From Candidatus Coatesiibacteriota bacterium (GTDB lineage: Bacteria > B130-G9): a stretch of 6,175 bases of DNA. Shown one piece after another: positions 1-5,354 of this stretch (position 1 is its first letter; the number at the start of each line of letters is the position of its first letter). A program made the position numbers and the translations under genes. Under the pieces are notes generated by a model that ran no database searches, was not told where the DNA came from, and saw nothing but the letters and a program-made list of their open reading frames with translations. The stretch is from contig JAFGIT010000322.1 in NCBI GenBank assembly GCA_016929465.1, forward strand, positions 1 through 6,175, in the 5' to 3' direction.

Positions 1-742
1 CAACTTGATCGTGGTCATAGCCCTGCGTCTCGGCTTCACCGACAAGCACTCTGAGCATGTTTGGTATCTCGAGGTCTCTCGTCCCCAGACCATAGCCGAT
101 ACTCTCGATCTTCATCGCGGGCGATGCACCGAAGCTCTTGCATAGGTTTTTGACCAGTGCTGCCCCGGTGGGTGTCGTGAGCTCTGCCTGGATGCCGCGG
201 GAATAAACAGGGATGCCCTTTAGAATATCGAGCGTGGCAGGCGCAGGGACCGGAATCTCACCATGCTGGCATTTAACAAATCCCGTGCCCAAATGGATCT
301 TCGAGCAATATGCCTCCTCGATGCCCAGCAGTTCCAGCGCAACTACCGAGCCGATTATGTCCACGATGGAGTCGAGGCCACCCACTTCATGAAAATGGAC
401 CTTTTGGATATCTGTCTGATGTATCCGGGCCTCAGCCTCGGCAATACATTTGAAGATCGCCTTGCACTTCGCCCTTGTCGCGTCGCTTAGCTCGCTATTA
501 TCCAGTATCTCGATCATGTGGCGCAAATGGCGATGAGTATGGCCCTCGTTCACCTCGATGTTGAACTTGGTCCCCGAAAGAGCGCCCTTCATGCCCCTGA
601 AAGCGCTTATTTTGAATCCAGGCACATTGAGCCTGGTTAGCTCTTCGTTGAGCTTGTCGATAGAAAGGCCCGCATCGAGCAGCGCCCCGATGAACATGTC
701 GCCGCTTACACCTGCGAAGCAATCGAAATAGGCTATCCTCAA
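1..742 (-). CDS. larC: LarC, nickel insertion protein for the nickel-pincer nucleotide cofactor (3' end cut by window edge)
   Basis: LarC (DUF111/TIGR00299 family) performs the last step of nickel-pincer nucleotide synthesis, inserting Ni into pyridinium-3,5-bisthiocarboxylate mononucleotide with CTP hydrolysis (family knowledge). I translated 247 codons from 742 down to 2, without a stop. Family marks: an N-terminus reading RIAYFDCFAGVSGDMFIGAL, a His cluster HTHRHLRH (residues 68-75), VHFHEVGGLDS (115-125), GEIPVPAPAT (161-170), ELTTPTGAAL (187-196) and GYGLGTRDLE (216-225). The start is TTG at 742. Stops lie just upstream in frame, the next in-frame ATG is at codon 16 inside the conserved N-terminus, and GGGAG lies about 6 nt before the TTG. 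The larB stop ends at 744, leaving a 1-nt gap, so the two genes are probably translationally coupled. The visible part corresponds to the LarC1 half; the C-terminal half lies outside. Identity is very secure. Confidence 0.95.
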   Translation of the reverse strand, partial: MRIAYFDCFAGVSGDMFIGALLDAGLSIDKLNEELTRLNVPGFKISAFRGMKGALSGTKFNIEVNEGHTHRHLRHMIEILDNSELSDATRAKCKAIFKCIAEAEARIHQTDIQKVHFHEVGGLDSIVDIIGSVVALELLGIEEAYCSKIHLGTGFVKCQHGEIPVPAPATLDILKGIPVYSRGIQAELTTPTGAALVKNLCKSFGASPAMKIESIGYGLGTRDLEIPNMLRVLVGEAETQGYDHDQV

Positions 743-743
743 T

Positions 744-1502
744 TCACTCTCCCAATCTATTTATCATGCTGGCCGTATATCCGGCCCCGAAACCGTTGTC
801 GATATTGACAACCACTACCCCCGGCGAGCATGTGTTCAGCATCCCGAGCAAAGCGGCAACGCCGCCAAAGCTTGCCCCGTAGCCGATACTCGTCGGGACC
901 GCAATGACGGGCTTGCTCACAAGGCCGCCGACGATGCTGGCTAGAGCGCCCTCCATTCCCGCAACGACGACGAGAACATTCGCGGACAGAATCTTATCTT
1001 TATTGCCAAGCAACCTGTGAATGCCCGCCACTCCGACATCAAACAGGCGGTCCACTCGATTGCCCATGATCTCGGCGGTCACAGCCGCTTCCTCGGCGAT
1101 TGGCATGTCAGAGGTGCCCGCGCTCACAATCAGAACGGTCTTGTCATTGATGCACTCGCGGCATTCCCCGATGAGTATTATTCGGGCTTGCTCGTAGTAG
1201 ATCGCATCCGGTCTTTCCTTGCTAACCGCCTCAAAGGCAGAACTACTGGCCCTGGTTGCCATAGCTGGCGTCTGGCTCTCTGATAATCTTGCCATGATCC
1301 GGGCTACTTGCTCATCACTCTTGCCTGAGCACAAGACAACTTCCGGGAAGCCTCGGCGAATCTGCCTGTGCGTATCCAATTTGGCCCAGCCGAGGTCCTC
1401 ATAAGCTGGGGTGCGCAGCTGCCGACATGCGTCATCGATAGAGATGTCGCCCTTCGCAACCTCCTGCAGCAGTTTCCTGATCGCCTCAGCTTCCAATGCC
1501 AT
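744..1502 (-). CDS. larB: LarB, pyridinium-3,5-biscarboxylic acid mononucleotide synthase
   Basis: LarB carboxylates the pyridine ring of nicotinic acid adenine dinucleotide at C5 and hydrolyses its phosphoanhydride, giving pyridinium-3,5-biscarboxylate mononucleotide plus AMP; this is the first step of the NPN cofactor pathway. The protein is 252 aa, normal for the family. Residues 1-105 form the family-specific N-terminal part. Residues 122-250 are the PurE-like (AIR carboxylase) domain, with VSAGTSDMPIAEEAA (126-140), DVGVAGIHRLL (155-165), AGMEGALASIVGGL (181-194), PTSIGYGASFGG (203-214) and NIDNGFGAG (233-241). Glu184 in AGMEG and Cys225 in NTCSPG match the catalytic Glu and the covalent Cys described for Lactobacillus plantarum LarB. 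ATG at 1502 has GAGGG 6 nt upstream and overlaps the 3' end of larE by 17 nt. An extra CxxC (C114, C117) lies in the normally variable linker before the PurE fold; its meaning is unknown. Confidence 0.96.
   Translation of the reverse strand: MALEAEAIRKLLQEVAKGDISIDDACRQLRTPAYEDLGWAKLDTHRQIRRGFPEVVLCSGKSDEQVARIMARLSESQTPAMATRASSSAFEAVSKERPDAIYYEQARIILIGECRECINDKTVLIVSAGTSDMPIAEEAAVTAEIMGNRVDRLFDVGVAGIHRLLGNKDKILSANVLVVVAGMEGALASIVGGLVSKPVIAVPTSIGYGASFGGVAALLGMLNTCSPGVVVVNIDNGFGAGYTASMINRLGE
747..753 (-). promoter_or_regulatory. Ribosome binding site that decides the TTG start of larC
   Basis: On the minus strand GGGAGAG lies inside the last codons of larB. Its GGAG core ends 6 nt before TTG at 742-740. 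Because no in-frame ATG or GTG exists between the upstream in-frame stops and the conserved N-terminus, this site together with homology fixes TTG as the larC start. It also couples larC translation to termination of larB. Confidence 0.7.
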
Positions 1503-2346
1503 CTCGCTCCCTCAAAGTGTCATTCATACTACCTGTTCTGTACCCCTCGATATCCAGACAGACGAATGTGTAGCCCAGGGACTTGAAATGGTCAATAATG
1601 CTCCTTGATAAATCATCCTTCAGAATACTATCAAAAGCGCCCCTTTCCATCTCAATCCTAGCGATATTGTCGTGGTCTCGGACCCTGACCAGTCCGATGC
1701 CGAGCTTTTTCAGAAAGGCCTCTGCGGCATCGATCCGAGAGAGTCGCTCCGGCGTTATCCCAATCCCGTAAGGAATGCGCGTCGCTAGGCACGCATCCGG
1801 CGGCGCATCCCAGTTCGGAAGTCCCATCTCTCTTGCCAGGGTCACGATTTCAGCCTTTGTGAATCCAGCCTGCTTGAGCGGGCTCTCTATTCCGAGTTCC
1901 CTTGCGGCTCTCGCACCGGGGCGATAATCGCTGTCGTCATCGAGATTAGCCCCGTTGACGACGTGTTTGATCCCCATACTCCCTGCGATCTCGAGAAGCT
2001 TTTTTCCGACATGCCTGGCACAGTAATAGCACCTGTCGGCGGTATTGGCGACGAACTCGGGGTCACTGAGCTGCTCTGTCCTGATTATATGATGCTCGAC
2101 GCCTATACCTCTCGCGATTGCGGCTGCTCTTTCGGCTGCGCTCTTCGGATATATCTCGCCCTGTGCCGTCACTGCCCTGGCTTTGTCCCCTAACACTTCG
2201 AAGGCAACCTTCAAGAGGAGGGTGCTATCGACGCCTCCCGAAAAGGCAACTAGAACGCTCCCCATGTCTGCAAGGATCGCCCTGAGAATGCTTAATTTCC
2301 GACCGAGGTCGGTCCCTTTCAGGGGAGAATTCTCTTCATCAGCCAT
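1486..2346 (-). CDS. larE: LarE, ATP-dependent sulfur transferase of nickel-pincer nucleotide synthesis, three-cysteine ([4Fe-4S]) type
   Basis: LarE adenylates each carboxylate of the LarB product and replaces it with a thiocarboxylate. In the longest reading (312 aa from ATG 2424) the PP-loop pyrophosphatase motif SGGVDST is at 62-68, followed by ADRCYYCARHVGKKL (C132, C135), NGANLDDDSDYRPG (157-170) and DACLATRIPYG (C212). C212 aligns with the sacrificial Cys176 of L. plantarum LarE. The added CxxC matches LarE proteins such as that of Thermotoga maritima, which hold a [4Fe-4S] cluster on three cysteines and can act catalytically. I placed the start at ATG 2346 (286 aa) because family similarity only begins around residue 40 of the long form, and ATG 2424 has no Shine-Dalgarno and is buried in a hairpin stem. 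ATG 2346 has only a weak, distant GAAGG, and GTG 2358 is also possible, so the start is uncertain. The 3' end overlaps larB by 17 nt. Confidence 0.94.
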   Translation of the reverse strand: MADEENSPLKGTDLGRKLSILRAILADMGSVLVAFSGGVDSTLLLKVAFEVLGDKARAVTAQGEIYPKSAAERAAAIARGIGVEHHIIRTEQLSDPEFVANTADRCYYCARHVGKKLLEIAGSMGIKHVVNGANLDDDSDYRPGARAARELGIESPLKQAGFTKAEIVTLAREMGLPNWDAPPDACLATRIPYGIGITPERLSRIDAAEAFLKKLGIGLVRVRDHDNIARIEMERGAFDSILKDDLSRSIIDHFKSLGYTFVCLDIEGYRTGSMNDTLRERDGIGS

Positions 2347-2383
2347 CTGTGGACCCACGCCTTCATTCCGTTCTGACGAAACA

Positions 2384-2424
2384 ATGGGATACTGCCCTGC
2401 GCAGTCAATCGACTGCAATCCCAT
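2384..2424 (-). promoter_or_regulatory. Imperfect two-tier hairpin between the Mrp-NifX gene and larE
   Basis: Read on the minus strand, outer arms ATGGGAT (2424-2418) and ATCCCAT (2390-2384) can pair over 7 bp. They enclose a perfect 6-bp inner stem, GCAGTC (2416-2411) with GACTGC (2406-2401), around a 4-nt loop (2410-2407). A competing pairing, ACTGC (2405-2401) with GCAGT (2395-2391), is also possible. No U-run follows, so it does not look like an intrinsic terminator. It sits in the widest gap of the operon and covers the first possible larE start codon. An mRNA processing site, a stability element or translational control of larE are options; the function is unproven. Confidence 0.45.
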
Positions 2425-2433
2425 AAAAAGGGT

Positions 2434-3735
2434 CTAATGGTCGCAGAGATTGTCCCCGGACTCTAGTCCGCCTGCAAGATACGTGCTGACCAGTGTCTGT
2501 GGGTCATCCGACGGAACGCCAATGAAGACCTCTATATTCTGCTCCTCGAAGAGGCCTTTCGCCCTCTGGCCCATGCCGCCCGCTATAACGACCTCGACAT
2601 CCTTGTCCTTCAGCCATTTTGGAAGCAAGCCTGGCTCATGTGGCGGCGCATCGACCATCTCCATGCCTATGGTCTTCCCACCGGCCTTATCAACGTCGAA
2701 TATAGCGAACTGGTTGCAATGCCCAAAATGTGGCGAGAGCTTGCCACCTGCGAGGGGTAATGCGATTCGCATGCGATTCTCCTCGGTTGATGAGTCGTGT
2801 GATGCCGCCGTATCGGTTCTTGCGCCACCCGAGAAGTACTCCGAGGCATCTCCGAGCCGCTGCTTATGATACTCGAGCACCTTCTTGGCGATATTCTGGA
2901 AGGCAGCTGTCGCCCCGGAATCCTTGGCCTCGACGATGAATGACTTGCCCGCGTCGGATGCCATAGTAACCGCCTGGTCGATTGGGATGCTACCAAGGTA
3001 GGGTACATCGAGCTCATTTGCCATCCGGGCTCCGCCGCCGGCCTTGAATATATCGATTCGCTCCCCGCAGCCCGGGCAGACGAATCCGCTCATGTTCTCG
3101 ACAACGCCCATGACGGGAATGTGCAGTTTCCTGCAAAAATTGATGCACTTGCGGACATCTAGTACAGACAGATCCTGTGGAGTGGTCACAATTATGGCGC
3201 CTTCCGGCTTCTGCAGCATTTGCGCGATCGAGAGCGGCTCATCGCCGGTCCCCGGTGGTGAATCGACTATCAGATAGTCGAGGTCTCCCCACTGCACGTC
3301 CATCAGGAACTGCTTGATGACGCCGTACTTCATAGGCCCTCGCCAGATCACAGCGTCATCCTGGCTTCGCAGCATGAAGCCGATCGACATGACTTTCAGG
3401 TTGTTGCTGTAAGGAATTGGCAGGATCGTCTTGTCAATCCCCTGCGGCTTTGCATCCTCGAGGCCCAGAAGCTTCGGGATGCTGGGACCATGAATGTCAA
3501 CGTCCAAAAGCCCGACTTTCTTTCCCTGCTGGGCAAGATAGAAGGCGAGATTCGCCGCGACCGTGCTCTTCCCTACTCCGCCCTTGCCGGAAAGGACCAG
3601 TACCTTATGCTCTATATTCGAGAGGCGCCTCGTGATCTCCTCGTGGTCCTCTAGTTCATTCTTGATATGCTTATTTGCAGCACTCTCTGAGCAATCAGAC
3701 GAGCTGCATCCTTGACATTCTTTGTTATCGCTCAT
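2434..3735 (-). CDS. Mrp/NBP35 family Fe-S carrier ATPase fused to a C-terminal NifX/NifB-type cofactor-binding domain
   Basis: Mrp/NBP35 (ApbC) proteins are cytosolic deviant-Walker P-loop ATPases that bind and transfer [4Fe-4S] clusters. This 433-aa protein has, in order: a Cys-rich N-terminus with C7, C10 and C15; Walker A SGKGGVGKST (49-58); LLDVDIHGPSIPKLLG (76-91); IVDSPPGTGDEPLS (156-169); and the cluster-bridging pair C220/C223 in FVCPGCGE. After a Ser/Asp-rich linker (about 302-320) comes a second domain at 322-421 starting MRIALPLAGGKLSPHFGHC. This resembles the dinitrogenase iron-molybdenum cofactor domain (PF02579; NifX, NafY, NifB C-terminus), with the usual HFGHC and VVIAGGMGQRA segments and a C-terminal CDH. 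M322 may mark an ancestral separate start. ATG 3735 has GAGGG 5 nt upstream and overlaps the methyltransferase stop by 11 nt. The fusion suggests it moves Fe-S or metal clusters; a role in nitrogen fixation is not implied. The client may be the neighbouring LarE, which is inference. Confidence 0.93.
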   Translation of the reverse strand: MSDNKECQGCSSSDCSESAANKHIKNELEDHEEITRRLSNIEHKVLVLSGKGGVGKSTVAANLAFYLAQQGKKVGLLDVDIHGPSIPKLLGLEDAKPQGIDKTILPIPYSNNLKVMSIGFMLRSQDDAVIWRGPMKYGVIKQFLMDVQWGDLDYLIVDSPPGTGDEPLSIAQMLQKPEGAIIVTTPQDLSVLDVRKCINFCRKLHIPVMGVVENMSGFVCPGCGERIDIFKAGGGARMANELDVPYLGSIPIDQAVTMASDAGKSFIVEAKDSGATAAFQNIAKKVLEYHKQRLGDASEYFSGGARTDTAASHDSSTEENRMRIALPLAGGKLSPHFGHCNQFAIFDVDKAGGKTIGMEMVDAPPHEPGLLPKWLKDKDVEVVIAGGMGQRAKGLFEEQNIEVFIGVPSDDPQTLVSTYLAGGLESGDNLCDH

Positions 3736-4426
3736 TGTCGCCCTCTATAGGAAATTGGATTTTCAATACTCCAACCATGAAGTCACCGAATGGCAGCCGA
3801 AATAGCCTGCCCACCGCATTTAGAACCACTGAGAACCACAATAGGCCTCGCCAGGGGAGCATAAATGCTGTCGAATAGACCTTCGCTACGCCGATCGTGT
3901 CGAGTAGATTACCAAGCTCATCGACGGACATCAAACGCGCACCGGCAAAAAGCGGCGATCTACGCCTTTTTCTCAACCATGCCATCAAGGACGCTCGATT
4001 CAACATCCCGATAACCATCCATCCACCGTATTTCGCACAACGCGCCGCCTCGAGAACTACCGCCCTTGCGTCACCCACGAACTCCAGCGACGTTATGGCT
4101 GAGATCAATTCGAAGCTTCCATCTTTGAAGGGCAGATGTATCGCATCGGCGCGCACGAATCTCGCGGATGGGATGCCCTTCGATCCTGCAACCTGGAGCA
4201 TTTGACGCGAGATATCAACGCCGACAACTCGGATGCCAGAGGATGTGAAATATTCCGTCCATTGGCCGGTACCGCACCCGATCTCCAGCATCAATCCATC
4301 GGCAGCAACAATCGGCAGCGCGCGGTCTATCGCCTTTTTCTGGATTCGGTCGTACATCCTTCCGACCGGGTTGTCATACCAGTCATCGTATCGGTCTGCG
4401 ACCAGATCGAAATCGTAGGTGCTCAT
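3725..4426 (-). CDS. Class I SAM-dependent methyltransferase, substrate unknown
   Basis: This 233-aa protein has a Rossmann-type methyltransferase core (Methyltransf_11-like): the SAM-binding glycine motif MLEIGCGTGQW at 46-56, the acidic strand-2 end VVGVDIS (67-73), the adenine-contact region VRADAIHLPF (91-100), and motif IV/V FELISAITSLEFV (105-117) followed by GGWMVIG (134-140). The N-terminal FDLVADRYDDWYDNPVGRMYD resembles the lid helix of small-molecule methyltransferases. The last 45 residues are rich in hydrophobic and aromatic residues (LPWRGLLWFSVVLNAVGRLF, 190-209), perhaps a substrate lid or membrane-touching helix rather than a clear transmembrane span. ATG 4426 follows a 37-nt gap and has only a poor Shine-Dalgarno. 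Its 3' end overlaps the Mrp-NifX gene by 11 nt. Nothing in the sequence fixes the substrate, and a UbiE-like label would be an over-call. The context suggests a role linked to Fe-S or NPN cofactor work, but that is a guess. Confidence 0.88.
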   Translation of the reverse strand: MSTYDFDLVADRYDDWYDNPVGRMYDRIQKKAIDRALPIVAADGLMLEIGCGTGQWTEYFTSSGIRVVGVDISRQMLQVAGSKGIPSARFVRADAIHLPFKDGSFELISAITSLEFVGDARAVVLEAARCAKYGGWMVIGMLNRASLMAWLRKRRRSPLFAGARLMSVDELGNLLDTIGVAKVYSTAFMLPWRGLLWFSVVLNAVGRLFRLPFGDFMVGVLKIQFPIEGDNER

Positions 4427-4463
4427 TGCCGCTGAAGCCTAATCGCAACATCGCCGAAGAGCA

Positions 4464-5354
4464 TCATGAGAGTTCTCGACTGACGGCTCCCCAAAGGGTC
4501 TCTATATCACGCGCGACGCCGCCACTTTCGAACTCGACGACGGATTTGCCTGCAACCTGAGCCCTCGTGACGGCCGAATCATACCGAATTCTGCCAAGCG
4601 GCTTCGCGCCGGCTCTTTCCGCCGAAGCTTCGATCATCTCGGTCATCTCAGGATTAAGGTCGAATTTGTTGACGCATACTGCCGCCCCGACGTCGAAGTG
4701 CCTGGTGAGTTCCAGCACCCGCTCCATGTCGTGCTTCCCAGAGAGCGTTGGCTCCGTCACGATCAGGACGAAGTCCGCCCCGGTAACCGACGCTATCACT
4801 GGACACCCGATTCCGGGAGAGCCATCGACGATGAGGAGGCCGAGTCCTTGCTCCTTCGCGACTCTCTTTGCCTCGCTTCTGACCAGAGATACCAGCTTGC
4901 CGCTATTCTCCTGCGCCGCAAATAGTTTGGCATGAACCATAGGGCCATGCCTGGTCTCGGAGATGTACCACTCCCCGTTCTGGGCGTCTTTGGACTCGAT
5001 CGCCTTCTCTACGCAGAAGTACGCGCAAACGCCGCATCCCTCGCAGGCTATCGGATCGATGCGAAATGTCTTCTCGACCTTTCCATTTCCCGGGCCATCG
5101 AAGAATATGGCATCGAATCTACATATTTCCTCGCACTTCCCGCATGCGGTGCAATGCCCCGGCAGGATTCTCGTGTCTCGTCCGCCGACGAAGATATCCC
5201 TCGAGAGTATCTTCGGATCGAGCACCAGGTGTAGATCTGCGGCGTCAACGTCGCAATCCGCGAGCACCTTATTTTGCGCAAGCGCCGCAAAGGAGGCGAC
5301 GATGCTGGTCTTTCCGGTTCCGCCCTTGCCGCTTATTACGACTAACTCTCGCAT
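4464..5354 (-). CDS. MinD-superfamily P-loop ATPase with inserted 2x[4Fe-4S] ferredoxin domain (second of a pair)
   Basis: This 296-aa cytosolic protein has a MinD/Mrp-type deviant Walker A, SGKGGTGKTS (8-17, signature Lys10 and P-loop Lys15), then DCDVDAADLHLVL (33-45). An inserted ferredoxin has two CxxCxxCxxxC clusters: C68, C71, C74, C78 and C104, C107, C110, C114. The fold resumes with LIVDGSPGIGCPVIAS (174-189), where Cys184 is the conserved Cys-Pro after switch II, and then VTEPTLSGKHDMERVLEL. The family is widespread in anaerobes, usually as adjacent pairs near NifX-like proteins. It is thought to couple ATP to electron or cluster transfer, but its biochemistry is poorly defined. ATG 5354 has an excellent GGAGG 6 nt upstream, inside the previous gene, and overlaps it by 13 nt, so translation is probably coupled. 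Compared with the upstream copy it reads DGSPGIG instead of DAPPGTT. The class is secure; the function is not. Confidence 0.93.
   Translation of the reverse strand: MRELVVISGKGGTGKTSIVASFAALAQNKVLADCDVDAADLHLVLDPKILSRDIFVGGRDTRILPGHCTACGKCEEICRFDAIFFDGPGNGKVEKTFRIDPIACEGCGVCAYFCVEKAIESKDAQNGEWYISETRHGPMVHAKLFAAQENSGKLVSLVRSEAKRVAKEQGLGLLIVDGSPGIGCPVIASVTGADFVLIVTEPTLSGKHDMERVLELTRHFDVGAAVCVNKFDLNPEMTEMIEASAERAGAKPLGRIRYDSAVTRAQVAGKSVVEFESGGVARDIETLWGAVSRELS

Noticed and set aside
263-490. Plus-strand reading frame in the region left of larB
   Set aside because: The minus strand here encodes LarC with several conserved motifs; the plus-strand frame is its shadow.
498-722. Minus-strand ATG frame (74 codons)
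   Set aside because: Different frame from LarC over the same bases; Arg/Gln-rich with no family signal, whereas the LarC frame matches the family throughout.
2384-2424. Intrinsic terminator before larE
   Set aside because: The hairpin is not followed by a U-run on the minus strand and its stems are interrupted, so it was kept only as a possible regulatory or processing element.
2450-2869. Plus-strand reading frame (139 codons)
   Set aside because: Antisense to the NifX-like domain of the Mrp fusion, which has clear family motifs on the minus strand; no motif on the plus strand.
2667-3017. Minus-strand frame (116 codons) inside the Mrp-NifX gene
   Set aside because: Out-of-frame shadow with Ser/Arg-rich composition; the real frame carries the C-terminal part of the ATPase domain and the NifX-like fold.
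2434-3735. Nitrogen fixation locus (NifX/NifB-like domain plus ferredoxin-ATPases)
   Set aside because: No nifH, nifD, nifK or radical-SAM nifB is present. PF02579 domains are common in anaerobes that do not fix nitrogen, and the neighbours are lar genes.
4427-4463. Promoter in the 37-nt gap before the methyltransferase
   Set aside because: Too short to hold a convincing -35/-10 pair and none was seen; read-through from the upstream genes is simpler.
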